DNA of 64,000 nt from Crystallibacter permensis (GTDB lineage Bacteria > Actinomycetota > Actinomycetes > Actinomycetales > Micrococcaceae): assembly GCF_025960875.1 (NCBI RefSeq), contig NZ_JAODLR010000012.1, positions 1 to 64,000 on the forward strand, read 5' to 3'. The notes under the pieces were generated by a model, which was not told the origin of the DNA, did not search any database, and saw nothing but the letters and a program-made list of their open reading frames with translations. Below are positions 41,723-50,527 of the stretch, one piece after another (the stretch's first letter is position 1; every line of letters begins with the position of its first letter). The position numbers were made by a program, and so were the translations under genes.

Positions 41723-43072
41723 GTGAGTCCTAAACAACCCGTCGCGCCCGTCACTGGGCAGGGCCTGAACCGTACCATCCTCGCCCTCGCGCTGCCGGCC
41801 TTCGGCGCGCTGATCGCCGAGCCGCTGTTCCTGCTGGCCGATTCTGCGATTGTCGGCCACCTCGGCGTGGCCCAACTGGCTGGCGTCGGACTCGCGGCCA
41901 CCGTGGTGCAGACCGTGGTGGGCCTGATGGTGTTCCTGGCCTACTCGACCACGCCCGCGGTGGCCCGGTTGCTCGGCGCCGGGCGGCATGCGGATGCGCT
42001 CGACGTCGGCCGGGACGGCATCTGGCTCGCCTTCTTCCTCGGGCTGGTGCTTTCCGTCGCGGGCTGGGCCACTGCTCCCGCGCTGGCCTCCGCGATGGGG
42101 GCGGCAGGCGAGGTGCACGGCTATGCGGTGGATTACCTGCGCTGGTCCATGCCGGGGCTGACCGCGATGCTGATCGTGCTGGCGGCAACCGGCGTGCTGC
42201 GCGGTCTGCAGGACACCAAGACCCCGCTGCTGGTGGCCGGCATCGGTTTCCTGGTAAACATCGGGCTGAATTTCGTGCTGGTCTACGGGCTGGATCTGTC
42301 CGTGGCGGGATCGGCGATGGGCACCAGCCTTGTGCAGTGGGGGATGGCCGCCGTTTATCTGGCCATCGTCTACCGCGGCAGCGTGAAATACGGTGTGCCC
42401 CTGGCGCCCACCTGGACCGGGGTCAAGGCCACCACCCACGTGGGCTCGTGGCTGATGCTGCGTACCTTGAGCCTGCGGATCGCGATTCTGGCCACTGTCT
42501 TCGTGGCCACGGCGCAGGGGCCGGTGAGCCTGGCCGCGCACCAGTTGGTCATGACGGTCTTCACCTTCCTCGCCTTCGCGCTGGACGCCATCGCGATCGC
42601 GGCACAGGCGCTGATCGGCAAGGAACTCGGGGCGGGCAACAAGGCGCTGGCGCATTCGCTGACCCGCCGGATGATCGTCTGGGGCGTGGGCTTCGGTGTC
42701 GTCACCGGGGTGCTGCTGGCGCTCGCCGGGCCGCATTTGGGGTGGATCTTCTCCTCGGACGCCGCCGTGCAGGATGCGTTCGCCATCGGGGTGCTGCTGC
42801 TGGCGCTCAGCCAGCCGGTCTGCGGTTTCGTCTTTGTGCTCGACGGCGTGCTGATCGGCGCCGGTGACGCGAAGTATCTGGCTGTTGCCGGCGTCGTAAA
42901 TCTCTTGGTCTATGCGCCGCTGCTGGTCTGGGTGCAGTTGTCCGAACTCAGCGGCGTCGCCGGACTGGCCTGGCTCTGGGCGGCATTCGGGCTGGGCTAC
43001 ATGGCGGCGCGCGGCCTGACGCTCGGCTGGCGGGTCCGCACGGATGCATGGATGGTCACCGGAGCGCACTAA
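41723..43072 (+). CDS. MATE-family efflux transporter (DinF-like)
   Basis: Cation-coupled multidrug or metabolite exporter of about 449 residues with 12 hydrophobic segments. It begins NRTILALALPAFGALIAEPLFLLADSAIVGHLG, the DinF-branch signature (LADSAIVGHLG), and the half-repeat shows DAIAIAAQALIGKELGAG. I start at GTG 41723 on promoter geometry; GTG 41699 would add eight residues. Stands alone; its stop lies 9 bp before the next leaderless gene. Confidence 0.88.
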   Translation: MSPKQPVAPVTGQGLNRTILALALPAFGALIAEPLFLLADSAIVGHLGVAQLAGVGLAATVVQTVVGLMVFLAYSTTPAVARLLGAGRHADALDVGRDGIWLAFFLGLVLSVAGWATAPALASAMGAAGEVHGYAVDYLRWSMPGLTAMLIVLAATGVLRGLQDTKTPLLVAGIGFLVNIGLNFVLVYGLDLSVAGSAMGTSLVQWGMAAVYLAIVYRGSVKYGVPLAPTWTGVKATTHVGSWLMLRTLSLRIAILATVFVATAQGPVSLAAHQLVMTVFTFLAFALDAIAIAAQALIGKELGAGNKALAHSLTRRMIVWGVGFGVVTGVLLALAGPHLGWIFSSDAAVQDAFAIGVLLLALSQPVCGFVFVLDGVLIGAGDAKYLAVAGVVNLLVYAPLLVWVQLSELSGVAGLAWLWAAFGLGYMAARGLTLGWRVRTDAWMVTGAH

Positions 43073-43075
43073 ACT
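43070..43075 (+). promoter_or_regulatory. -10 box of a leaderless promoter (DUF308 gene)
   Basis: TAAACT overlaps the TAA stop of the MATE gene and ends 6 bases before GTG 43082, so the next gene is probably transcribed from its own start codon. Confidence 0.45.
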
Positions 43076-43081
43076 CGAGGG

Positions 43082-43642
43082 GTGAGCACTAACAGCACTG
43101 TCCAGGCCGCCGCGTACTGGCAGCCCGTTTTGATGCGGGCCCTTGTCGCGGCCGCGTTCGGCATCCTCACCATCTTCTGGCCCGAGCCGGGGGACACGGT
43201 CATGGCCCTCGCCGGCGGCGCGTTCCTGCTGCTCAGCGGTGCCGCCGTGTGGCTGCTCGCGCGGAAGCCCGAGGCCAACGAGTACCGCACCCTGCTCCAG
43301 CTCGAAGCCGGTGCGTTCGCGGTCGCGGGGGCACTCGCGTTCGCCCTGCAGACCCCGTCCACCTTCACCATCCTCGCCACCGCGGCCCTGCTCATCGGCG
43401 GCGGCGCGGAACTGGTGCTGTGGTGGCAGAACCGCGGCGCGCACGGCTCGGTCCTGTCCAAGGACTGGCTGATCGTCGGCGCCGTCTCGGTGGGCTTCGG
43501 CGCGGCCCTGCCGTTCTTCACCTACCTCGGCGCGCACGCGCTGTTGGGCGTCCTCGGCGGCGCGGCGATCATCACCGCCGTCGTGCTGGGGATCGCCGCC
43601 CTGACCTACCGCTTCGATGCGCGGAAGGCCGCCGCCAGTTGA
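43082..43642 (+). CDS. DUF308/HdeD-like membrane protein
   Basis: 186 residues with six short hydrophobic segments arranged as three hairpins, Trp-rich at the start (AAAYWQPVLMRALVAAAFGILTIFWP, split as YWQPVLMRALVAAAFGI). This layout is typical of the HdeD/DUF308 family associated with acid or envelope stress. GTG start without ribosome site. Function in actinobacteria is unknown. Confidence 0.78.
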   Translation: MSTNSTVQAAAYWQPVLMRALVAAAFGILTIFWPEPGDTVMALAGGAFLLLSGAAVWLLARKPEANEYRTLLQLEAGAFAVAGALAFALQTPSTFTILATAALLIGGGAELVLWWQNRGAHGSVLSKDWLIVGAVSVGFGAALPFFTYLGAHALLGVLGGAAIITAVVLGIAALTYRFDARKAAAS

Positions 43643-43759
43643 CCGATGCCAGCTGACCTACGGCCCGCAACCGTGACTGCGCCCACACCGAAATTCCGGC
43701 GTCTTCTACAGCCGGTAGACTGGGGTGAGACTTTTCGCAGTAACCAGGAGGAATTCATC

Positions 43760-44161
43760 GTGGGCAAAAACGCTTCGGGCGAGCCGAACGAACCGCGGAT
43801 GTCGGTCAAGGGGCCGCTCATATTCTCCGCCGTGCTCGGCGTGATCGCCGGTTTCTTCACGATGATCTTCTCTACCGGCGGCGCGGAAAACCAGCTGCGC
43901 TGGGACCTTGGCGTTACCGCGGCCGGTATCGCTTTCATCGCCGCGCTGCTGGTGGTGGCCGTGCTGACCATGGCCGGCAAGGACAACCCGGACCACCTCA
44001 GCCAGGGCTCGGGCGTCAACCGCAGCTCGGCCAAGATTCCGGGCGGCGCCGGCACTGTGGGCGGGCAGAAGCGTGCTCCCCGCGAGCCGCAGGCGGATCC
44101 CGACACCGTGGGTGATGAAGACCAGAACGACGACGGCGGCAGCCCCCGCCCGCAGGTGTGA
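43760..44161 (+). CDS. Small membrane protein with acidic tail
   Basis: 133 residues. Two hydrophobic segments (about 17-40 GPLIFSAVLGVIAGFFTMIF and 51-73 GVTAAGIAFIAALLVVAVL) followed by a 55-residue hydrophilic, Asp/Pro-rich tail. GTG start with AGGAGG eight bases upstream; longer frames upstream lack family-like sequence. A TAGACT at 43725 could be its -10 box. I do not recognise the family. Confidence 0.7.
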   Translation: MGKNASGEPNEPRMSVKGPLIFSAVLGVIAGFFTMIFSTGGAENQLRWDLGVTAAGIAFIAALLVVAVLTMAGKDNPDHLSQGSGVNRSSAKIPGGAGTVGGQKRAPREPQADPDTVGDEDQNDDGGSPRPQV

Positions 44162-44202
44162 CAGCCTGACGCTTCCGCCGGCGGATCAACCCGCTGGCTT
44201 TC

Positions 44203-44233
44203 CATGGCCCCAAGCTGACAAGCTGGGGCCATG
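44203..44233. promoter_or_regulatory. Palindrome covering a start codon
   Basis: CATGGCCCC and GGGGCCATG are perfect 9-bp arms flanking AAGCTGACAAGCT. The right arm contains the ATG at 44231. It may be an operator, or a hairpin that hides the start codon in the mRNA. No ribosome site is seen. Confidence 0.5.
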
Positions 44234-45139
44234 ACTTTTGGGCAGGACGAACCGCAGATTGCAGCGGAACCAGCGACTCCGGAACAGGTAGAACCGCAGC
44301 AAGCCGAGCAGGCGCAGGCCCGTCCTGCCCAGACCGGCGAGACCGCCGAGGGCAAGACCCTGCTGGTGGCCGAGCTCTGGTACCGGGGCGATCCCGGCCT
44401 CTCCTCGGCTGCGTTGCGCGAACAGCTGGAGGAACGGTTCCCCGGCGCGGCCTTCTCTGAGGGCGTCATCCTGCTCCCGCACCGCGAGCATGCGTTTGAG
44501 CTCAGAGGCAAGACGGTCAGCCTCAGCACCGGGCTGGCGGAACCTTCCGAACCGCTGCCCGCGGCGGACGCGCTCGAAGCCACGCCCACCGACCAAAGCT
44601 GGACCTGGCCCGATGTCGACCAAGTGGTGCCCAGCTGCACGCACCGGGTCCTGGTGACGGAAGTCCTGTCCAGCACGTTCGATCCGATGCCGCGGGTGGA
44701 ATCGTTCCGCAACGTCCTCCAGTTCCTGGTTGGCGAGACCAACCCGGCGGCCGTCCGCTGGCTGCACAACTCCCACTGGCGGCAGCCGGGCGAACTTGAG
44801 GCGGCACATCCGCTGGCAGGGCCGGTGAACATGCGGTTCTTCCTCGTGACCGATGACGAGGGCGCCATGGTGGTGGACAGTCTGGGCATGTACCAGCTGG
44901 GCCTGCCCGATGTGCAGATCCACTTCCGGGACAAGGACCCCAACATGCTAGTGGAGCTGGCCTTCAACGTGGCCGCCTACCTTTACGAGAACGGACCGGT
45001 GATAGCCGGCGGCACAACCTTGAACGGGCCGGACGGCCTGGTGCTGACCTGTTCCTGGGAAGACTCGCTGATCGGGCCGCTGCGCACGGTCATCGATCTG
45101 GATCCGGGGGAGCCGTTCGCCGCCGGGCACCGTGGTTGA
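44231..45139 (+). CDS. DUF4261-like protein
   Basis: 302-residue soluble protein. A Gln/Glu/Ala-rich N-terminus (about 45 residues) precedes a domain with TLLVAELWYRGDPGLSSAAL, HRVLVTEVLSSTFDPMPRVE, NMRFFLVTDDEGAMVVDSLGM and LGLPDVQIHFRDKDPNMLVE. The C-terminal half matches DUF4261 as I remember it. No catalytic motif is evident. The ATG lies within the palindrome at 44203-44233. Confidence 0.68.
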   Translation: MTFGQDEPQIAAEPATPEQVEPQQAEQAQARPAQTGETAEGKTLLVAELWYRGDPGLSSAALREQLEERFPGAAFSEGVILLPHREHAFELRGKTVSLSTGLAEPSEPLPAADALEATPTDQSWTWPDVDQVVPSCTHRVLVTEVLSSTFDPMPRVESFRNVLQFLVGETNPAAVRWLHNSHWRQPGELEAAHPLAGPVNMRFFLVTDDEGAMVVDSLGMYQLGLPDVQIHFRDKDPNMLVELAFNVAAYLYENGPVIAGGTTLNGPDGLVLTCSWEDSLIGPLRTVIDLDPGEPFAAGHRG

Positions 45140-45170
45140 GGTGCGGACCGGCTGCTGGTAAGACTCTGGT

Positions 45171-46007
45171 ATGGGTGCCGGGAATGATTCTGGCTCTTCG
45201 GCGGCAAACGCAGCGGACGCCGCCGAAGAGCTCTCCAACGCGACGACGCTGGATGTTTTTGCGCGCGTCGGCTTCGCCGTCCTCGGCCTGATCCACGTTC
45301 TCATCGGGGCCATCGCCGTACGGATCGCCCTGGGCGGTTATGGCGAAGCGGATCCCGCCGGCGCCGTGGAGGTCCTGGCGTCGCGGCCGGTGCTGGGTCC
45401 GCTGCTCATGTGGACCTGCTTTGCCGGCTGCCTGGGGCTCGCACTGTGGCAACTCAGCGAGGCGTCCCTGCGCGCCAGGCACCTGCCGCGCAAGGAGCAG
45501 ATCTCCAAGGGCATCTCATCCGGTTCCTTGAGCGTGACGTATGCCCTGTTCGCGTTCATGTTCGCGCGGTTCGCGTTCGGCGACGAATCCGACTCGGGCG
45601 AATCCACCAAGGACTTCACCATCGCGATGCTCCAGCATCCGCTGGGCGTGCCTTTCCTGGTGGCCGTGGGCGGCACGGTCATCGGCATCGGGATCTATTT
45701 TGTAGTCAAGGCGCTGCGCCGGCAGTTCAAGGACGAACTGGACTTCGGCGACTCAAAACGAGGCAGGCTCCTGCGCGGCCTCGGCGTCGTGGGGCACATC
45801 GCGAAGGGCGTTGCGTTGTTCCTGGTCGGACTGCTCATCATCATCGCCGCGGTCACGCACCAGCCCCGGCAGTCCACCGGACTGGACGGCAGCCTGAAGG
45901 CACTCCCCGAGCAGCCCTTCGGCATCGTCGCCCTGCTCACCATCGCCGTCGGACTGATGTGCTACGGGGTTTTTGCGATCATCCGTGCCCGCTACGGGCG
46001 GATGTAA
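45171..46007 (+). CDS. DUF1206-family membrane protein
   Basis: 278 residues, built of three repeats of about 75 residues, each with two hydrophobic segments (ARVGFAVLGLIHVLIGAIAV, ISSGSLSVTYALFAFMFARF, GLGVVGHIAKGVALFLVGL). This is the DUF1206 layout, common in actinobacteria and cyanobacteria, of unknown function. TAAGAC about six bases before the ATG suggests leaderless expression. Convergent with the YtxH-like gene. Confidence 0.85.
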   Translation: MGAGNDSGSSAANAADAAEELSNATTLDVFARVGFAVLGLIHVLIGAIAVRIALGGYGEADPAGAVEVLASRPVLGPLLMWTCFAGCLGLALWQLSEASLRARHLPRKEQISKGISSGSLSVTYALFAFMFARFAFGDESDSGESTKDFTIAMLQHPLGVPFLVAVGGTVIGIGIYFVVKALRRQFKDELDFGDSKRGRLLRGLGVVGHIAKGVALFLVGLLIIIAAVTHQPRQSTGLDGSLKALPEQPFGIVALLTIAVGLMCYGVFAIIRARYGRM

Positions 46008-46018
46008 CGCAGAAAGCA

Positions 46019-46058
46019 AGGGCCGGCCCGACCCCGGAATCGGGAGCGGGCCGGCCCT
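46019..46058. terminator. Bidirectional hairpin terminator
   Basis: Perfect 12-bp arms (AGGGCCGGCCCG) with a 16-base loop that can itself pair (CCCG/CGGG). It lies between convergent genes. Confidence 0.7.
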
Positions 46059-46078
46059 GGGATCCAGACAGGCGGAAC

Positions 46079-46411
46079 CTACGGGATCATGCCGGTGGTG
46101 GTTCCGGTGGAGTCCGGGTCGCTGGGAGCGTGGCTCGCGGTACCGGAAGCCGAGGTTCCGGACGAGGTGGTGGAGGATCCGCCGTCGTTCTTATGCAGAA
46201 CCTCTCTGGCCTTGCCGGTTACCTTTTCCTGCACCTGCGGCGCCTTCTCCTTGGCCCACTCGGTTCCTTCGGACACCTTGTGCTGGACCTTGGGGTCGTT
46301 CCACAGCTTCTGGGCCTGGACCTTGATCTTCTCGTAGCTTTCGCGGCCTGCCCGGGATCCGAGCACGAAGCCCGCGCCGATGCCTGCTACAAAAATGACC
46401 TTCTTCAACAT
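46079..46411 (-). CDS. YtxH-like small protein
   Basis: 110 residues. A Gly-rich hydrophobic N-terminus (KKVIFVAGIGAGFVLGSRAGRESYEKI) is followed by a charged helix (residues 30-75, WAKEKAPQVQEKVTGKAREVL) and a Ser/Thr/Gly tail. This is the YtxH/gas-vesicle-like stress-protein pattern. Ribosome site GGAGGAACC. Function unknown. Confidence 0.75.
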   Translation of the reverse strand: MLKKVIFVAGIGAGFVLGSRAGRESYEKIKVQAQKLWNDPKVQHKVSEGTEWAKEKAPQVQEKVTGKAREVLHKNDGGSSTTSSGTSASGTASHAPSDPDSTGTTTGMIP

Positions 46412-46498
46412 GAGGGTTCCTCCAGTTCATCAGACACTGTTGCCGGACTATTCCTCAGCGTACTGATGATCTGGCGATCCGCAATATCCGGACGGGAT

Positions 46499-47041
46499 TT
46501 ATGCCGTTGCCTTGCGGGCGCGGTAGGCGGCCACATGGGTGCGGTTGGCACAGTTGCCGGTATCGCAGAAGCGCTTGGACCGGTTGCGCGAGAGGTCCAC
46601 CAGGACGGCGTTGCAGTCTTCCGCGGCACAGACCTGCAGCCGGTCCAGTTCCTTCTCGCGGATCACGTCCACCAAGGCCATGGCCGCGTCAACCGCCATC
46701 CGTATATCCAGCGGCGCGTCCGGCGTCGTGGCGTGCAGGTGGTAATCCCAGCCGTCGTGTTTGACCAGTTGGGGCAGTGCGCGGCCGTTGCGCAGGATGT
46801 TGTTGACCAGGCGGACGGCTTCGTCCTCCTCCGCCGTCCAGACTGCGCGCAGCCGGGGGCGCAGGTGGCGCACCGCCCGCAGTTCCCCCATCGTGTGGCT
46901 GCGCGAGCCGGAGTACTCGTTCGCCTTCACGAACTCGTCCAGGTCCGCCAGGGTGTTCAGCTGGTCCACCTCGGACTCGGCGGTGTTAATTAACTTGGCC
47001 GCGTCGATCAGCGATCTTTCCGCGTCATGGGCAAACACCAT
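46499..47041 (-). CDS. CGNR zinc-finger regulator (ABATE domain)
   Basis: 180-residue regulator. The N-terminal ABATE-like domain (about 1-130) carries AAKLINTAESE and LRPRLRAVW. The C-terminal zinc ribbon reads LQVCAAEDCNAVLVD and RFCDTGNCANRTHVAAYRAR, with CGNR written as GNCANR. Such proteins are usually divergent from a transporter they control, exactly as here with the EamA gene. GGAGTCAAG precedes the ATG. Confidence 0.87.
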   Translation of the reverse strand: MVFAHDAERSLIDAAKLINTAESEVDQLNTLADLDEFVKANEYSGSRSHTMGELRAVRHLRPRLRAVWTAEEDEAVRLVNNILRNGRALPQLVKHDGWDYHLHATTPDAPLDIRMAVDAAMALVDVIREKELDRLQVCAAEDCNAVLVDLSRNRSKRFCDTGNCANRTHVAAYRARKATA

Positions 47042-47164
47042 CTTGACTCCTGAATATGCTCGGCGATACTGTCACTACTATATCCATCTTTAGGTCCTGA
47101 CATACCCCGATTTTGCGCATTCGGCCGGGGTGGAGGGCTGACAATTAGCGCAATCGAGGTCACC

Positions 47165-48145
47165 ATGGGCGGCAGTACTGTGTCAGTCAAGCCTGCAAGC
47201 GGCGTCATGAGATCCTCAGCCGTTTCCGGGGTTGGCATCGCGTTGTTCTCGTCGGCGGTGTTCGGATTGTCCGGGTCGTTTGCGAAATCACTGCTGGAAG
47301 CGGGCTGGACGCCCGGCGCCGCCGTTGCGGTCCGGATGCTCGGAGCCGCACTGGTGCTCACAATCCCGGCGCTGATTGTGCTGCACGGCCGCTGGGGCCA
47401 GGTCCGGCAGAACTGGAAGACCATCGTGCTGTTCGGGCTCATCGGCGTGGCCGGCTGCCAGCTCGCCTATTTCAACGCGGTATCGACTCTCTCCGTTGGC
47501 GTCGCGCTGCTGCTCGAGTTCCTTGCGCCCGTGCTGATAGTGCTCTGGCTGTGGCTGACCAGCCGCCGCAGGCCCCGCGCCGCCACGATGGCCGGCACCG
47601 TTCTGGCTGTGGCAGGACTGGTGCTGGTGCTGGATGTTTTCGGTGAGGTGCGCCTGGATCTCGGCGGTATCCTCTGGGGCCTGGCGGCCGCCGTGTGCCT
47701 GGTCATCTACTTCTTCATCACCGCCCGGCATAACGACTCCCTGCCGCCGCTGGTTCTGGCGGCGGGCGGACTGCTGGTGGGCGGGGCCTCCATGGTGGTG
47801 CTGGGCGCGGCCAGGATTCTGCCCATGGCCGTCAGCACAGCAGATGTCAGCCTTGCCGGCTGGCGGACGAGCTGGTGGGTGCCGCTGGCGGCACTGATAC
47901 TGCTGTCCACCGTGATCTCCTACATCACGGGCATCATGGCCGCACGGGCGCTCGGCACCAAGGTGGCATCTTTCGTCTCCCTGACCGAGGTGCTCTTTGC
48001 CGTGCTGTGGGCATGGCTGCTGCTCGGCGAATTGCCCGCGACCATCCAGCTGCTCGGTGGTGCGCTGATCGTGCTGGGTGTGGTGCTGGTCCGGCTGGAT
48101 GAACTGCGGGGACCGCGGCTGAGGGTGCGCGCGCAGGCGCTGTGA
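47165..48145 (+). CDS. EamA/DMT-family transporter
   Basis: 326 residues, ten hydrophobic segments in two EamA repeats (FGLSGSFAKSLLEAGWTPG in the first; TKVASFVSLTEVLFAVLWAWLLLGE in the second). It exports amino acids, nucleobases or other small metabolites. Divergent from the CGNR regulator with 123 bp between, which presumably holds the shared operator. Confidence 0.87.
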   Translation: MGGSTVSVKPASGVMRSSAVSGVGIALFSSAVFGLSGSFAKSLLEAGWTPGAAVAVRMLGAALVLTIPALIVLHGRWGQVRQNWKTIVLFGLIGVAGCQLAYFNAVSTLSVGVALLLEFLAPVLIVLWLWLTSRRRPRAATMAGTVLAVAGLVLVLDVFGEVRLDLGGILWGLAAAVCLVIYFFITARHNDSLPPLVLAAGGLLVGGASMVVLGAARILPMAVSTADVSLAGWRTSWWVPLAALILLSTVISYITGIMAARALGTKVASFVSLTEVLFAVLWAWLLLGELPATIQLLGGALIVLGVVLVRLDELRGPRLRVRAQAL

Positions 48146-48311
48146 GTTGTGTCTCAAGCTATGGCTTGCGGCACATAGCGGGGTAGCGGAGCTCATATAG
48201 TTAATGACTGTGGTGATTTTGAACACCTGTTCACATCGCGAACGCCACACCGTTTGCCCAACGTTCTCCCGTCGAGCTCACGACCCAAGTCAGCAACAGT
48301 AAGGCCCGGTA

Positions 48312-49667
48312 ATGGATATCAAGTCGCGCATCGAAGCGGCCCCCATGAAGCGCACCCAGGTCGGCGTCATCGTCATCTGCACCGCGCTGTACATGATTGA
48401 CGGCTTCGACGTCCTCGTCATGGCGTTCAGCGCCAACGCAGTCAGTGAATACTGGGGCCTGAGCGCTTCGCAACTCGGCATCCTTCTCAGCTCGGCCTTG
48501 GTCGGCATGGCGATCGGCTCGATCTTCGTCTCCACCATCGCCGACATCATCGGCCGCCAGAAGACGTTGGCCCTCGGCGCCCTGATTGTCGCCTTGGGCA
48601 TGCTCGCCTCGGCCTTCGTGCCCAGCTACGAACTTCTGGTGGTGCTGCGCTTCATTACCGGCCTGGCCGTGGGTACGCTGCAGGCCACCGCCAACGTTCT
48701 CGCATCCGAGTTCACCAACGCCAAGCGGCGCTCCACCTCGCTGGCGATCGTCAGCATAGGCCAGCCGATCGGCGGCGTCCTCGGCGGCATGGCCACCGGT
48801 GCGCTGATCCTGCAGTTCGGCTGGCGCTCGGCCTTTCTGCTCGGTGCGATTATTACCGCCATCATGATTCCGCTGATCCTCCGCTCTGTGCCGGAATCCG
48901 TCGACTATCTGCTGGTCCGCCGGCCGGCCAATGCGCTGGAGCGCGTCAATAAGGTCCTGACCCGGATCGAACAGCCCGCGGTCACGGAACTGCCCGCACC
49001 GGCCCCGGCGCCAGCTAAAAAGAAGTCCCGTTTCGCCGACGTGCTCACCGGCGTCAACGCCCGCCGCACCATCCTCATCTCGCTGGCGTACTTCATCCTG
49101 ATGGCCAGCTTCTACTTCGCCAACTCCTGGACCCCCAAACTGGTGACGGCCAGCGGCTTCAGCGAGCAGGACGGCATCACTGCCGGCGTCCTCTTCAGTA
49201 CGGGAGCCATCGTTGGCGCCGTCGTCCTCGGATTCTTCGGGTCCCGGTTCCCGATGCGCAAGGTCCTGGCCGTCTTCTTCGTCATCGGCGGCCTCACCTT
49301 CGGCGCCTTCTCGCTGTCCACCGGATCGCTCGCCGGCGCGCTGCTGGCGGCCGCGTTGGTAGGTTTCGGCTCCAACGCCCCGATCGCCGGCATGCTCGCC
49401 ATCAGTCCGACCTACTACACCTCCGAGGTCCGCGGAACTGCCTTGGGCTTGGTCATCGGCATGGGCCGCGTCGGCGCCATCGCTTCCCCGATGATCGCCG
49501 GTGCGCTGATGGACGGCGGTTGGCAGCCGACCGACCTGTACTTCCTGTTCATCATTCCGATGCTGCTCGGCGCCGTGGTGATTTCCATGCTCGGCAAGCC
49601 GGTCCTCGGCGAGCCCGCCGCCACCCAGAGCGGTGCAACCGAGCGGGAGCTGACCAACAGCCGCTAA
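48312..49667 (+). CDS. MFS transporter, aromatic-acid:H+ symporter type
   Basis: 451 residues, 12 hydrophobic segments. MIDGFDVLVMAFSANAV (helix 1; the conserved DGFD of the AAHS family), STIADIIGRQKTLALG (loop 2-3) and RFITGLAVGTLQATANVLASEF are clear. It probably imports a benzoate-like or other organic acid. No aromatic catabolic genes are nearby, so the cargo is open. 166 bp of upstream sequence precedes it. Confidence 0.85.
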   Translation: MDIKSRIEAAPMKRTQVGVIVICTALYMIDGFDVLVMAFSANAVSEYWGLSASQLGILLSSALVGMAIGSIFVSTIADIIGRQKTLALGALIVALGMLASAFVPSYELLVVLRFITGLAVGTLQATANVLASEFTNAKRRSTSLAIVSIGQPIGGVLGGMATGALILQFGWRSAFLLGAIITAIMIPLILRSVPESVDYLLVRRPANALERVNKVLTRIEQPAVTELPAPAPAPAKKKSRFADVLTGVNARRTILISLAYFILMASFYFANSWTPKLVTASGFSEQDGITAGVLFSTGAIVGAVVLGFFGSRFPMRKVLAVFFVIGGLTFGAFSLSTGSLAGALLAAALVGFGSNAPIAGMLAISPTYYTSEVRGTALGLVIGMGRVGAIASPMIAGALMDGGWQPTDLYFLFIIPMLLGAVVISMLGKPVLGEPAATQSGATERELTNSR

Positions 49668-49801
49668 TTTCTCCTGGAGAGTTTGATACGGGATGGGCTC
49701 CTGCTGCCGATTACGACGGCGGCGGGAGCCCTTCCTCTTACATCCCACCGGCCTTCTGGCGCACACTGGAAAGAGGCATACCAGAACCGAAGGAGCTTCC
49801 T

Positions 49802-50077
49802 ATGTGCCGCAACATCCGCCAGCTCTACAATTTCGAGCCGTCAGCCACGAGCGCCGAGGTCGAGGCCGCCGCATTGCAGTACGTCCGCAAAGTCAGCGGC
49901 ACCAACAAACCCTCAAAGGCCAATGAAGAGGCCTTCAACGAGGCGGTGCACGAAATCGCGCACATCACGGCGCATCTGCTCGATTCGCTCGTGACCACCG
50001 CCCCGCCGAAGAACCGTGATGAAGAAGCAGCCAAGGCCAAGGCCCGCGCGGCCGTCCGCTATGGTGCAGCCGGGTAG
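49802..50077 (+). CDS. DUF2277-family protein
   Basis: 91-residue protein beginning MCRNIRQLYNFEPSATSAEV, then AALQYVRKVSGTNKPSKANE and HEIAHITAHLLDSL, the DUF2277 signature. Cys2 and a few His may bind metal. Start at ATG 49802 with GAAGGAG. The next gene starts 3 bp after its stop. Function unknown. Confidence 0.85.
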   Translation: MCRNIRQLYNFEPSATSAEVEAAALQYVRKVSGTNKPSKANEEAFNEAVHEIAHITAHLLDSLVTTAPPKNRDEEAAKAKARAAVRYGAAG

Positions 50078-50080
50078 CCG

Positions 50081-50521
50081 GTGAAGTCGCTCCTCCACTG
50101 GTCCAGCGCTATTGCTCTGATCGCTGTGGCCGTAATGATGCTGGCCGTTTATGGCAACCGGGGCCAATGGGGGCAGGCGGTCGTCGTTGCCGCTATCCTG
50201 CTGGCCGCCGCGTGGTTGCTCAGCCCGCTCTTCGGCGGCCGGCAATCACCGTGGTCAGCGCTGCGGCAGGACCAGGAGCGCGAGCCCGGAGTGGTGATCT
50301 TCTGGCGTCCGGGCTGCGTCTACTGCATGCGGATGATGGCCTCGCTGGGTCGGACCCGGCGCAAGGCACAGTGGGTCAATATCTGGCGCGATGCCGAAGC
50401 AGCCTCGTTTGTTCGCGAGCATAACGACGGCAACGAAACCGTCCCCACGGTCATCCTGCGCGACGGGGTTTACACCAACCCGGATCCCGAGACCGTGCGC
50501 CGGGAACTGGTCCGCGGGTAG
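50081..50521 (+). CDS. Membrane-anchored glutaredoxin/thioredoxin-fold protein
   Basis: 146 residues: two hydrophobic segments (about 8-25 and 32-50), then a redox domain with GVVIFWRPGCVYCMRMM (CVYC, about residue 79), the cis-Pro block NETVPTVILRDG and a C-terminal helix. It resembles mycoredoxin-like glutaredoxins. GTG start, 3 bp after DUF2277. Likely a membrane-linked disulphide reductase, facing the cytoplasm. Confidence 0.82.
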   Translation: MKSLLHWSSAIALIAVAVMMLAVYGNRGQWGQAVVVAAILLAAAWLLSPLFGGRQSPWSALRQDQEREPGVVIFWRPGCVYCMRMMASLGRTRRKAQWVNIWRDAEAASFVREHNDGNETVPTVILRDGVYTNPDPETVRRELVRG

Positions 50522-50527
50522 CACGGC

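Noticed and set aside
41648-43537. Long minus-strand open frame opposite the MATE and DUF308 genes.
   Set aside because: Composition of a shadow frame; the plus-strand proteins have clear membrane-family features.
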